In this document: positions 41,905-56,065 of the stretch, in pieces
Numbering within the stretch: the stretch's first letter is position 1
How the letters are laid out: each line of letters opens with the position of its first letter
Assembly (NCBI RefSeq): GCF_029784135.1
Contig: NC_073746.1
Location: forward strand, 182,533,983-182,597,982
Length of the DNA stretch: 64,000 nt
Direction: 5' to 3'
Source: Toxorhynchites rutilus septentrionalis
Taxonomy: Eukaryota; Arthropoda; Insecta; Diptera; Culicidae
Made by a program: the position numbers and the translations under genes
Notes under the pieces: generated by a model
Database searches by the model: none
What the model was told of the DNA's origin: nothing
What the model saw: the letters and a program-made list of their open reading frames with translations, nothing else

Positions 41905-44385
41905 CCACACGTCACACGTTAAATTAGTGCTGTATTCTGATGAAATATTTTTTTCAAAATTTCAAATATAAACGGAAAGGGTTGAGTCAGAAGTTTTTAT
42001 CGCATGATTCTGCGTGTTGCGCGCTCTTGACTAAAAAAGTTTAGTCAAAATAATTCACAGATGGTTTGTTCTGTGTTTGAAAAATTCACATGAAAATAAA
42101 GTCTAATCACTCCAAAGCGTAACACGACACTCAAACTTCAGACTCAGCCATGAAAGAAACACAGAAACACTGAGCTTCATCGGAACGGAAAACCCCCGAA
42201 ACAACCTAGCAAATAAATTTAGCGGAAACCACCTCAACCGTAAAGCTCTCACTACTCTTTGCTGAGAATTCCGTCCTCCTCCTTTCAAGGGTGAATAAAC
42301 GCACAACATACAGCTCCCAGAACACAGAGAGTTTCCCAAACACCACCCGCAGCATAACACATACGACGACGTTCACTCAAACGTGATAATATATCCTCAA
42401 GATCTTATGGAACAAATTTTCCCCTTGGATTGGCGTTCGTCTCGTTGCAGTAGCTTTTCCCGGCAGAAATGAAAAAAAAACAATGCTAGTTTCTAGCTTG
42501 GGTAAAATATTATGCGATTTTGAGTCGAAATGTCTTAATTTAAGTACGTTTATGGAATACTTATTTTCAGGGTACGAAGCGAAGTTTTGGAAGGTTAGAA
42601 TGCGTCTCTTGAACTATCAAGTCTGGCGGAGACACTTCTCAATAGTGTTGTTCAACTTCCATGAAAAAATGGGCCCAATTCCTTTTGCTTGCGCGTCGTA
42701 TGCGGTTATGTCTGCGAACCGATTTCACACACGTTTATGTACACTGGCAACATATACCTGTATGTATCGCACGAGTTCTGTGCGCTATGAATAATTAAAG
42801 AAAATGTCGTTGCCGCTTTTGTGTCATTCCCAGGAATGTTACCAGTAGCAGCACGAGGGTTGATTCCAGTTTTTTTTCTACTTCTTCCTTGCATCACAGC
42901 CACCTCTGTGGCAGGGCATTGGACCCCGGCAGACAGAGGGCTGATGCTGCGGGCGGAATGAGCGCAAGCGCACTGCAATTTAACGCCATCCCTCGACCGA
43001 AAGTTGTGTGTATCCAAAGACACGATGTCTTTGCATAGGAGAAGAACAAACACCGAAACAACAAGCATTGGACCCGAAACTATGGAAAGATGATCATATT
43101 GTTATCTGCAACAATCGCATAAAAATCCATTTTATTTGATTTTATTTTGGACACAATATGCAAATATTACTACAGCGATGGCCCTGAATTTCCTTCAGCT
43201 ATAAAACTGGCAAAATTGCCTTTAGTTTAATCATTGCTTCCAAAGGTACAAATTATGGGTAGGCTTTGCGAATCAGACGAACGAAAGCAGGTGATTATCC
43301 TCATAAGGGAACGTTTATTCCTTCTTGCCGGCGAAGTGACTGCGGGCCACTCACAGGTCTCTGCTGCAGGTTGGTAATTAGGTCGTCGGATACGTGGAAA
43401 ATTATAGCTCTTATTGTCTACCCCTCTGCCTGCCACTGCCACTTTGATAGGTCTCCCACTCCATTCCTCTTCTCTGTTTCCTCTGGGCAGAATGGGGGAG
43501 TAACGAAAGCCACAGATTGTGTATTCCGGGCATGCATGTCACGGTTTCACATCCTCGTGAAGTGTGTGTTTGTGCGGAAATTTCAACTCTTGCGCTCCTT
43601 CCGCTGCTCCTTCCGCTGCTCCTTGCTGCTGCTGCTGTTGTGATCCATTTTCGCTCAGTTTCGTTCGCCTCTTTGATTAACTGAGGCTAATCTAATCATT
43701 TGATCATTCGCCTGTGACTTACACCAGTCGGACGGCATTTGGGGAGATAATTTGAGGTCGATACGCGCGCAACGCGGACCCCGCTAACAGGCAAATGCAA
43801 GCTTGTTGTTACACTGGATATGGGTTAATGCGAAGATATACTACTCGCGATTGATACGATGGTTTGGAGGCGTAGCCTAATTCCACTATTATTTGGGTTA
43901 AGATGTAATTATGTTAAGATGCATCTGAAACTCAAAACATCATTCGTTGTTTCAGTACGGTATTGGATGTCGATTGTTTGATATTTCCGCTCCCGCTGAC
44001 TTTGTTTAGACTTGCGCTTGAAGTTATGACATACACTATTTACATTTTTATTCTAACATTGAGAAACGGTAATTTGTTGTTGATTTATTTGAGGTTATTC
44101 ATTTGCGTTCGAACAATTGGAAACCTTTTTGTATTCTGGTGAGCCACCTTTCTAACATGATTTTTGATCACATCAATGGATTCTTCTATAGAAAAAAAAT
44201 TTTGTTCATACAATTTGCTTTTTGCTGGAATAAACCGGACTGAAGGGAAGGTGACGTTTCATGGCAATTTAGGTAACAATGAAATTTTCCATTTTCCATA
44301 TCTAGAGTATCTACTAATATTATTTATCGAGCCCAATTTTTTGCGAAGAAATAGTAGAACTAAACTATGAAAAACATCTGAGTCT
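41905..44385. other. No gene recognised
   Basis: Mixed-composition DNA. A short CTGCTGCTGCTG run is at about 43622-43636 and CTTCCGCTGCTC repeated nearby. Minus-strand frames at 42103 and 42706 have no family. Possibly intergenic host sequence. Confidence 0.5.
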
Positions 44386-44389
44386 CCCG

Positions 44390-45835
44390 AAGAACTCTTT
44401 CTCTGTTTTATTCTCTTTCTCTTTCTCTTTTTTTCTTTTTCTCTTTCACTTTCACGTTCTCTTTCTCTTTCACTTTCACGTTCTCTTTTCACTTTCTTTC
44501 TTACCTTCTCCTTCTATTTCTCTTCATCCTTCTCCTTTCTCTTCTCTCTTTCTCCTTCTCCGTCTCCTTCTCGTCTCTTTCTTTCTCCTTTCTCTTCTTT
44601 CTCTCATCTTCTCTCACTTTCTCTCCTTTCTCTCCCTTTCCTCTCTTTCTCTCTCTTTCTCTCTCTTTCTCTCTCTTGTCTCTCTCTTCCTCTCCTTTCT
44701 CTCTCTTTATCTATCTTTCTCTCTCTTTATCTATCTTTCTCTCCCTTTTTCTCTCTTTCTCTCCCTTTATCTATCTTTCTCTCCCTTTATCTATCTTTCT
44801 CTCCCTTTATCTATCTTTCTCTTCCTTTATCTATCTTTCTCTCCCTTTATCTATCTTTCTCTCCCTTTATCTATCTTTCTCTCCCTTTATCTATCTTTCT
44901 CTCCCTTTATCTATCTTTCTCTCCCTTTATCTATCTTTCTCTCCCTTTATCTATCTTTCTCTTCCTTTATCTATCTTTCTCTCCCTTTATCTATCTTTCT
45001 CTCCCTTTATCTATCTTTCTCTTCCTTTATCTATCTTTCTCTCCCTTTATCTATCTTTCTCTCCCTTTATCTATCTTTCTCTCCCTTTATCTATCTTTCT
45101 CTCCCATTATCTATTTTTATCTCCCTTTATCTATCTTTCTCTCCCTTTATCTATCTTTCTCTCCCTTAATCTATCTTTCTCTCCCTTTATCTATCTTTCT
45201 CTCCCTTTATCTATCTTTCTCTCCCTTTATCTATCTTTCTCTCTCTCTTTTTCCATCTATAACTGTCTTTTTTCCCTTTCTCTCTATTACCCTCTTTCCT
45301 TCTTCTTTTTTTCTCTTCATAACGTCATTCACGAATTCACGATTCAGTGTGCATCCTGGCAAATGGCTCCCTTTATCTATCTTTCTCTTCCTTTATCTAT
45401 CTTTCTCTCCCTTTATCTATCTTTCTCTCCCTTTATCTATCTTTCTCTTCCTTTATCTATCTTTCTCTCCCTTTATCTATCTTTCTCTCCCTTTATCTAT
45501 CTTTCTCTCCCTTTATCTATCTTTCTCTCCCATTATCTATTTTTATCTCCCTTTATCTATCTTTCTCTCCCTTTATCTATCTTTCTCTCCCTTAATCTAT
45601 CTTTCTCTCCCTTTATCTATCTTTCTCTCCCTTTATCTATCTTTCTCTCCCTTTATCTATCTTTCCCTCCCTTTATCTATCTTTCTCTCCCTTTATCTAT
45701 CTTTCTCTCTCTCTTTTTCCATCTATAACTGTCTTTTTTCCCTTTCTCTCTATTACCCTCTTTCCTTCTTCTTTTTTTCTCTTCATAACGTCATTCACGA
45801 ATTCACGATTCAGTGTGCATCCTGGCAAATGGACA
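44390..45835. repeat. CT-rich tract with a 20-bp minisatellite and a 466-bp duplication
   Basis: 44390-44700 is degenerate TTTCTC-rich DNA. From about 44705 the 20-bp unit TTTATCTATCTTTCTCTCCC is repeated more than 25 times to 45240, followed by a unique spacer ending GTGCATCCTGGCAAATGG (45366). The whole block, array plus spacer, is then repeated (45367-45832), offset 466 bp. The second array differs by two units. The open frames through it only reflect the absence of stop codons in the unit. Confidence 0.9.
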
Positions 45836-45839
45836 AATG

Positions 45840-46610
45840 GCCTTTCCAAAGGCCGGGAGATGATTAGAGTTTAGGTTCAGGCTGTTCAATGCTAGATGCG
45901 AATGTATAATTTTTCTTTTCTTACTTTACTCCTCATTCTCTTTTTTTTCAAAGCTTTCCAAATTGCCTAGAGACAGAATTTTAGTTCTTCTTAAATTGGT
46001 CCATTCTATAGCGATTTCTATTGTAGTATCGATAATCATCGAGCACTCCCTCTCTCTTTCTTGTCTTTCTCTATCAATCCCTTTTTTCTCCATCTTTCTC
46101 TTTTTCTTTCTCCCTCTATAACTGCCTTTTTATCTCTTTATTACTCGTTGGTTCTCCCTCTCTATTACTCTTTTTCCTAGGCTTTCGTAGATTGTTTGTT
46201 TTGCTGCTTGTAGATTTGTGGTACTAAATAAACTATTTTAAAAAATAAAAAAATAGTTCATTGAGTACCATAAGTACCATAGTACCATATAAATGACATA
46301 AAAAAATGTCATTTGCGATACTTATTCCAGTCGACAAAATCTAGGGAGAGAAATATTGTCAACATGTTTTGACATGAAAAAGTTGCGTATAATCATTTAC
46401 CAATAATCCTACGTCTACTGTTTGGTCGTTTCTTGAACACAACCTTCCAATTTTCAGAGTATTCGTTCTGAAACATTAATTTTACATGACAAATTTCCAA
46501 GGTCGAATCTAAAGTTGAAAAATATCCTAAGAGCATTTTTAAGTGTAAAAAGTCTTAACTTGAAAGCAACGAATTCCAACGGAAATGTCTTAAATATAAT
46601 ACAATTCTTT
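45840..46610. other. No gene recognised
   Basis: Includes further CT-rich stretches (46045-46170) and a GTACCATAAGTACCATAGTACCAT cluster (46265-46285). The region 46460-46610 directly borders the hexamer array. Confidence 0.5.
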
Positions 46611-46619
46611 GCCGTGGAA

Positions 46620-48782
<2,163 letters not shown>

Positions 48783-49065
48783 CGTTCTATGTTCATTCTT
48801 GGAAGCATTGCTCATCGCTAAGGCAGCATACGGATTCATCGTATGAAAAATGAAGATGTCTTTCGTAGCTATCCACGAATGTACCAAATTTTTTACACAA
48901 ATCATTGAAATTCCAAATTTTCCAAAGGTTGTAACGCCACTACAAAAATTTCTGCAAATTCTTAGAAATCTGAGCGCTTTCGCTAATTCGAGAAATGCAC
49001 GGAGAGCGACTACGAAGTGTAAAGCTCGAGGATATATATTGAGTTCCACAAGAATAAAAACCTGT
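48783..49065. other. No gene recognised
   Basis: Unique-looking sequence after the satellite; short frames only. Confidence 0.45.
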
Positions 49066-49074
49066 TGAGAAAAA

Positions 49075-49358
49075 CATTATATATTATATATAACATTATA
49101 AATATCACCCAAATCAACTGTCATATAAACAAAACACACATTTATGTATAACTCGAAAATTAATAGAGCAAATGGGACTGGAATTTCAGGTGAATAAAAC
49201 AGTCACATATCTTCTAACTATATGTATATAAAAATGAATCGTAAAATGTGTTGGTAAGCGCAAAACTCGAGAAAGGTATTTAAGCTGTCTTCATTTTATT
49301 ATATTTACTGTATCAAACATGTATTCTATGTAACCGGGAAGTTTGCCGAGTCAGCTAG
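49075..49358 (+). mobile_element. Helitron-derived sequence, non-autonomous
   Basis: Ends AAGTTTGCCGAGTCAGCTAG before T, the same 3' terminus as the Helitron at 13205. A 5'-like start TCTAACTATATGTATATAAAAATG lies at 49213 with GTGTTGGTAAGCGCAAAACTCGAG downstream. Sequence 49140-49200 (ATAACTCGAAAATTAATAGAG) looks like more Helitron interior. The exact 5' limit is uncertain. Confidence 0.6.
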
Positions 49359-49394
49359 TATATAATATTTTTCGACCAACGCACAATCTTTCAA

Positions 49395-49515
49395 TGCGTA
49401 TTCACTTTACACTGAATTCTTTTTTGCGCGATTGATGCATGCGCGCAAAAAAATCGTGTGATTCTGAGCAAATCGCGTAATTTTAAGAAAATTGCGTATA
49501 GAGAACAGTGTAAAT
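49395..49515. repeat. Small inverted-repeat element
   Basis: TTCACTTTACACTGAATTC (49400 onward) pairs imperfectly with GAGAACAGTGTAAATAAA (49501 onward); between them are GCGCGCAAAAAA and AAATCGCGTAATTTT words. Probably a tiny MITE. Confidence 0.4.
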
Positions 49516-51428
49516 AAATATTTTTTAGCCAATAGATGACATTAAGGGGGTATTCTAGAGTAAAGGCACTAATTTCGGACGTTTTTTAGAACTCCGGAAA
49601 AACTCGGAAAAGTCAAAAACCTGTTTTTTGACAAAATTGCGGTTGTTTGAAGAAAAAAAAAGCTGTTTTAAACGTTTTTACGTTTCCCTCGTTGCGATCT
49701 CGTTTTGTCTTAGGACAGATTTATTGATCTTTTGATTTATTGATTTCTTAGGACAGATCATGCATAGAAGATCTTTTTTTCTGTGAGGTTGCTCAAAGTG
49801 ACTTGCAGCATTTCCGTTGGCACTTAATTGAGATTTTGTCTTAATATTATCAACAGTGTTATCCTCTGGGTAACTGTGTGTAACCTTCAGATTACAAATA
49901 TTTCGTATGTTTAAAAAAAAGACGACAGTATTCACAGAGTAGTATTCCATCTGATGGCTGTTTTTTCCCCATTTCATTGTTTTCTCAAGCGAAAATGGAA
50001 GCGTTACATTTTGTGACACATTAGCTTTCAACTCGGAACAATTTGTAACTCGGTCAATGGGAGAGAAAATTGCTTCCGCAACTCACCACCAATAGCTGGC
50101 GGCGATCTGACGAAATACCCTGCGTAGAACTTAAACAAAGTCTTCCTGCTGATGATGCTGCTGCTGGTTTCGGTGTAAATGCCGTACTGTTTCCTTTCCC
50201 CGTCCGTTTTTCTCGAACTCTGATAAAATCTTCTGTTTTCGAAGTTCCAGTGAATGACTTGCCATTCCCCCGAGGAGTTGCAACGCTTGTTTCAAACTTG
50301 TGCACTCTCCTGCCAGTGATGCTGCTGCTGCCACAACATACTTCCATTGTAAAAAGCTTTTATGCCCGGTTCGGGGGAGGGGGGGGGCGGTAGGTGAAAA
50401 TTAGATCAATATGAAACTTGGACGGATTTAGGACGGACCGAATGAAAGAAAGGACAGACACAGAGAGACGAAGCCGGAAAACACATGTTTCTGGGGCAAG
50501 TTGTCACTGACAAATTGTACCCGGGAACACACGGATCATGTAGCTGTTGTTCGGCTCTCCCAGATGAATTGAGTGAGTGCACAGAGTGCAAAAAATATGA
50601 TACATTCACATGTCCTTGGGCTGCTGTTATGTACACCATTCACTCTTCGACACAAAGTTCTCCGTTCTCCCTCCCTACTTCCTCCTCTCCCTCCCGCGCT
50701 ACTTTCTCCTCAATGGATTCTCATTTCCCTTGAATCCATTATCAAGAAAAATGAGAAACCGGAATATCACAAATACCCTTGAGATGGCTCACATCATGCA
50801 GCCTTCTGTTCAGCCATAAAGTAGAACACAAAAATTTGCGATTATCTTTCGATTGTATTTACCTGTGTACTATTGCGCTTAGTGGAAAATTTGACATTTG
50901 ATAAAGGGGAGGTGGAAACAAGCGCACGAGCTACCCGGATTGATTGGATGAGGAGCTCACGACAACGAGTACGAGTATTGGGGGGCATTCAAATCGATAA
51001 TCCTCACCTGGAATAGAACGAGAAATGGAATCATCATTACACAATCAATTGGATCGATGGAGAATATAGTGCAGTCTATTATTCAGCAGTTGCATAACGG
51101 CAACTTTTCGCTATAGGAAATCCTGAAAAATATAAGTTTATAAATATGTTGTTTATAAATATGTTTTTGTAAGAATGGTCAGTCAACTAAAATCATCTGT
51201 AATTCTTGTGGCCGACCTACGTTCCAAGATAATTTGCGACTTACTAAGAGTTAGTTAACCAAAACTGAACTGCGGTTTCCAATCAAATTGAAAACATCGC
51301 TACCTTAGCAACAACCGTGGACAACAGCGAAATATGAAATATAGGGTAAATGATCCTGGTTTGCCCGATTTAGGGTGTTTTCACGCATATAGTAAATGCA
51401 AATAGATTTTTCTTTAAGAAAATCACAT
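49516..51428. other. No gene recognised
   Basis: Contains GCTGCTGCTG patches at 50155-50165 and 50322-50332 and a G-run at 50375-50388. Frames of 67-117 codons have no family resemblance. Confidence 0.5.
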
Positions 51429-51429
51429 A

Positions 51430-52333
51430 TTGGGTTGGGGAAAAAGAAATATCGTATATTGTCAATATATGGCAACACTTAAACATATCTTGTGTTGTAC
51501 TTATCGCATCGGGTCATACTATACGGCTATTTAAAGACGACAATCTGTGCTACAAGTGTCGTTTTGACAGTGTTGTGATTGTCTTTTTCAGTCTCAAGTT
51601 ATAGCTCGTCAAAGATGGAGTCCACCAAGCAAGAAATTCGCCATATTTTACGTTTTTACTACCTGCGAGGTAAAACTGCAACTAAGGCGGCCGAAAACAT
51701 TCGTGTAGTTTATGGACCCGATACTGTAACGATTCGCACAGCACAGCGTTGATTTGATCGATTTCGTTCTGGTGTAGTGGCTGTCGAAGATACACCCCAT
51801 ACTGGTAAGCCAAAGTCGTGGTCGAAGCGCGGTGAGCAGGCCCAAACCATCGCCAAGCCCGGATTGACGGCCAGGAAGGTTTTGCTGTGTGTTTGGTGGG
51901 ATTGGAAGGGAATCATCCACTATGAGCTGCTCAACTATGGCCAGACCTTGAACTCCGTTCTCTACTGTGAGCAGCTTGACCGTTTGAAGTAGGCGATTGA
52001 CCAGAAGCGGCCAGATGGGATATCCTATTACACCCACCGTATAGTCCGGACCTGGCTCCAAGTGATTATCATCTCTTCTGGTCCATGCAAAACACTCTTG
52101 GTGATACTAAGTTGGCTTCTAAAAAGGCTTGCGAAAACTGGCTGTCTGAGTTTTTGCAAATAAGGAGGGGAGGGGGAAATTTTATAAGCAGTGGGATAAT
52201 GAAGTTGCCTTCTAAATGGCAGCAAGTTTGCGAACAAAACGGCTCATATTTGACTTAAATTGGATAATTTTAAGTATGTTAAATAAAGCGTCAAATTTCG
52301 ATCAGAAATATGACATTTCTTTTCCCCCAACCC
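51430..52333 (+). mobile_element. Mariner element with TIRs
   Basis: The left end GGGTTGGGGAAAAAGAAAT (51432) matches the reverse complement of the right end ATTTCTTTTCCCCCAACCC (ending 52333). TA flanks are plausible on both sides. It carries a deleted transposase. Confidence 0.9.
51614..52258 (+). pseudogene. Mariner transposase with internal deletions
   Basis: The start codon at 51614 gives MESTKQEIRHILRFYYLRGK; AQRWF has become AQR-stop-F (51750). After TPHTGKPKSW the frame skips to LTARKVLLCVWWDWKGIIHYELL, whose WWD is the first-domain Asp motif, to QLDRLK-stop. After about AIDQKRPDG it jumps to HPPYSPDLAPSDYHLFWSMQ, the third Asp motif. The HDNARPH motif with the second Asp is deleted. 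It ends NGSYLT and TAA at 52256-52258. Related to but distinct from the mariner at 19371-20769: this copy keeps the WWD segment that the other lost. Confidence 0.9.
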
Positions 52334-52980
52334 TATATAATCAAAACGAGTTTTGGTTTGTTGAAAAGCCCAAGTCTGTAGTTGCTAATACAGGTCGGAC
52401 TCGATTATCCGATTATAACTTTGTCTGTAGCGCTGTACATCATTAATAGAAATTTAACCCCTTTTCCTGTTGACTGATTGATCTGAAATTTGAAACCCAT
52501 TTTTAACTCTGGTGTCATTATAAAATTGCTTATTACATGTTCTTGAAAATCCAAGATGGCGACCGCTACAAAATGGCGGATTACATATTTTCTAAGAACC
52601 CCATCAAAATGTATATCAAATGAAAGGGATTGACTATTAGAACACAGTTATTTATGAAAAATACAAATCCAACATGGCCGCCACCATAAAATTGCGCCAT
52701 ATATTTTTTTCAACCCCTCATCAATATGGGTATCAAATGAAAGTGCACTACTAGTAGAACAAAGCATCATGAAAATTCCAAATCCAAGATGGCCCCAGTC
52801 CCCAAATAACTAATTACTTTTCAAATGGTTTCATTCAGCTTGCCCTGTTTGTATGTATGTTTGAATGTTTGTAGGATTATCCCACATTAATAGAAAATTG
52901 ACCAGGTTTCTGTTGACTGATTGATCCGAATTTTTCTACTGTCATTATAAAACTGCGTACGATCTTGAAAAATTCAATTT

Positions 52981-53258
52981 TTTTATTAATCCGTTTATTT
53001 ATACAGGCTCAGTTACATAGGTTGAACGGAGCCACGTTCTTAACTATATTTTACTAGAAAATATTAACATGTTTCCTTAGTTCTATGGTTAATAAAATAG
53101 GAAACCGATTACTCGCAGTCGACTCGAGTTAAGAAGGGTGTCACATTTTCATTAGGAAAAGGATGGGATGTAAGGAGATTGTAGCAATTTTTCACATTCA
53201 CACTCACATTTACATTCACATTCTCATTCAAACTCACATTTCACACTCAATTCTTGTG
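52981..53258 (-). mobile_element. LINE 3'-end fragment (same family as 25190-27352)
   Basis: In minus orientation it contains the GTGAGTG/AATGTGAATG-rich 3' UTR, TGCGAGTAATCGGTT, CTATGTAACTGAGCCTGTA and ends in AATAAACGG..TTAATAAAAAA. Flanks AAATTCAATTT (52970-52980 and 53259-53269) form an 11-bp target duplication. Strongly 5' truncated, about 278 bp. Confidence 0.9.
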
Positions 53259-53269
53259 AAATTCAATTT

Positions 53270-54470
53270 GGCCGTCGTTCAAAAATGAATGAATGACTTG
53301 GCTTGAATGGCTTGACACAAAACACAATAAACAACATAAATTTAAAAAGGTCACTGCCACTAAATGGTCGACTATGTATTTTTTGCAGTCCCCTCAATAT
53401 CGGTATTAACTATTTGTGGTCGTTTGTCTGCTCTCAGCCACCACAGCAAGAAACCATGCTAATCTTATACTTTACGCGACCAAGTATCAGTTTATGCATT
53501 TCCTAAACGAAGCTTGATGTCTAATGAACCTGTTCACGAATCAATACGGCCCTCCTATGAGTAATAGATAACGGTACTAAATATCAAACAAAGTGGTCAC
53601 CCACACAAAATAACGCACAGTGCATTAATGCGTGCATAAGAATGTGGGACAAAAAATCATAACAGCAGAATTTAGCCATAGTAACACTTTGGTGAGATGG
53701 AAAAGATTGTTCATCAATATCAGAACTACTGTTTGCATAAATGTCTCATGTTATTTGAATAATCGTATAAGTGTCTCAAGCGACAAAATCTTTGTTCATC
53801 TAAAGTGAAAACTTTTGATCATTTCTAATACACTGAAATCATTCTTTGAGTAACTGGTTTGAATTATGTTGAAATAATTGTTTTTAAAAATCAGAATAAT
53901 TGTTTGTTGTGTCATCCGAATAATCTATAAAATAAACTTTGTTGAAATTGAAAAATGCTGATCTCTTCGGATACACATTGCTGGCATCAATTATACATTT
54001 ATTGCTTTAATGGCAAAAGTGTCTCATAGCACAAAATAATGTTCACAAAATAAATAAAAAAATGTTTATTTTTCATAATCTTCCATGTAACCATACTTTT
54101 TCAAGGAAAAATAATTCCGACCAGTACGAAACCCATTCCCAAATTTAATACGACCGCAAAGGATTAAATGAAATGGTTTGACTAATAGAATACAGTACAT
54201 CATCAAAATTTTCCGAAGAAAATTAGGTAAGAAATAACGAAGGATTTCCATTATCCTCAGTTAGTTATTTCGTCATATAAACCACGATTTTATTTTAGTC
54301 ACACCATTGCCCTAGATTAATGAAGGAACGGATATGATAACTAGTAAGTGTTACTTGCCTTATTATTTTCTAGCTTTCAGTACATTAAACCGGATTGCAA
54401 AAAATACATAGTCTACCATTTTTAGCGGCGACCTTATGTTGTTTATAATGTAGTGTATTCTCCAAGTCAA
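53270..54470. other. Central region of the foldback, no gene recognised
   Basis: A/T-rich, no long frame, no recognisable domain. Confidence 0.5.
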
Positions 54471-54838
54471 TCCATTCAGCCATTTTTTAGCGGCGGCACA
54501 ATTGAATTTTTCAAGATCATGGAATACGCAGTTTCATAATGACAGTAGCATTAATGGTATGTTCCAAATTTCAGATCAATCAGTGATCAGGAGCGGGGTC
54601 AAATTTCAATTAATGTGGGACAACCCTACAAACACTCAAACATACATGCAAACAGGGCAAGATGATTGACACCATTAAAAAGTCATTGGTTATTTAGGAA
54701 CTGCGGCCATCTTGGATTCGGATTTTTCATGATCTACTGTATTTTACCAGTCGAGCACTTTCATTTGATACTCATATTGATGGGGCTTTGAAAAAAGATA
54801 TATGGCGCCATCTTGTGGAAATGGCCATTTTGGATTTG

Positions 54839-54999
54839 TGTGGAGGCGATCTGGCGTAGTGGTAACATCCATGCCTCTCACGCTAAAGGTCACGAGTTCA
54901 ATTCTCACTCCCGACATTCTTCCAAAAATGGAAGTAAAAGTGACGAACCAGCCAAATGAGTTGAAAGTCACTATAATACAGTTAAAAAAAAAAAAAAAA
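54839..54999 (+). mobile_element. Second type of tRNA-derived SINE
   Basis: Head with A-box-like GATCTGGCGTAGTGGTAAC and B-box-like CACGAGTTCAATTCTC, a short body and a 17-A tail. It is flanked by a perfect 12-bp duplication ATTTTGGATTTG (54827-54838 and 55000-55011). Different family from 32366-32643. Confidence 0.85.
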
Positions 55000-55224
55000 A
55001 TTTTGGATTTGCATTTTTAATAAATAACTGTGTTCTACTAGTCAATCTCTTTATTTTATACCCAGATTGATCATTATACAAATTATTCAAAATTTCCGAT
55101 CTAAAAATAAGAAAAATCAAAAATAAAATACTCCGGATAATCGAGTCCGACCATAAGGCGTTGAAATTATTCATTTTTTTTAATGTTTTCAATGATTTTC
55201 CCCAAAGAGAATTTATGATCATGG

Positions 55225-55712
55225 TTTGGCCACCAGATGATCCGCTATGCGGATTATCCGCAAAAGCGAGTTCCCTAGTAATTCTATAGATCTTGTCGAA
55301 ATTTGTTATTGAGTGGTAGCGTCTTGCGGTTTTGTTTTGTCCATGGCTTTCACATTCCCCTTTATTCCGCGCGGTGAGTGACGTAAGATTGCAAAGTTTA
55401 CTACTTTATTCTGGAAGCCATTTTACTTTTTAGCTCCTATTTGACGCTCGAGTCGATAACAAATGAGGACACGACTTCAACAAATGAGGACAACACGACT
55501 AGAATAAGGAGGGTTATTTCTACCTTGGTGTACACGACCTTACAGATGGATAGTTTAATGCTTTCTGTATTGATGAAACATAGTTTTCATGCTATAACAT
55601 CTTTTTTTCGTGTTTGCACCTCATTTTTGACCCTTCATTGTATTATCCGCGATGTTCGTTATACGCGGTGACCTAGCCCGACTATTCCGCGGATAATCGG
55701 GGTTCTACTGTA
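55225..55712. repeat. pogo/Tigger-like remnant
   Basis: Right end CCGCGGATAATCGGGGTTCTACTGTA resembles pogo/Tigger termini (in the inverse, CAGTAGAACCCCGATTATCC). A weaker inverted counterpart (CGGATTATCCGC) is at 55250-55262. No readable transposase. Confidence 0.45.
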
Positions 55713-55780
55713 CTCGGTAAATTCATTGGTAAGTGAAAAAATGCGAATGATTCCAATAATAGTACTGATGGGGTAAGTGG

Positions 55781-56054
55781 TGCTCCCGTGGCCGAGTGGT
55801 TAGCGTCATAACTAACATGCCGGGTGTTCGGGTTCGATTCCCGTTCTGGTCGGGGGAATTTTTCGTCAAAGAAATTTCCTCCGACTTGCACTGTGATCAC
55901 GCGTATTCTAGAGCTTGCCACTCAGAATGCATTCAAGGCGTGTTATTTGGCATAGAAATCTCAACTAAGTACTAATAAAAATGACGCAAGTAATACTACG
56001 TTGAGACGGCGAAGTTCCTCTAGGAACGTTAGTGCCATTGAAGAAGAAGAAGAA
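55781..56054 (+). mobile_element. tRNA-derived SINE (Feilai-like), full length
   Basis: GGCCGAGTGGTTAGCG (A box), GGTTCGATTCC (B box), a body shared with 32366-32643 and a (GAA)n tail. The flanks GGGTAAGTGG and GGGTAAGGTGG are a near-perfect duplication. Confidence 0.85.
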
Positions 56055-56065
56055 GGGTAAGGTGG

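Larger units (their letters stand above)
52391..55152. mobile_element. pogo/Tigger-like foldback element, split by two insertions
   Basis: The left end CAGGTCGGACTCGATTATCC (52391) is inverted at the right end (GGATAATCGAGTCCGACC, 55133-55150). Arms match for several hundred bases: TGACTGATTGATC, AAATCCAAGATGGC, TATCAAATGAAAGT and AACAAACATTCAAACATACA words appear inverted in 54480-55070. The centre (53270-54470) is non-coding. The TIR resembles the CAGTAGAACC..GATTATCCG style of pogo/Tigger elements, hence the assignment. Confidence 0.7.

Noticed and set aside
44705..45832. Could the regular 20-bp repeats be a CRISPR array?
   Set aside because: Units are contiguous without unique spacers, and the genome is eukaryotic.
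44676..45867. 350-codon frame of repeated LSIFLSLYLSFSPFIYLS
   Set aside because: Product of the 20-bp CT minisatellite (20 bp cycles through three frames); not protein-like.
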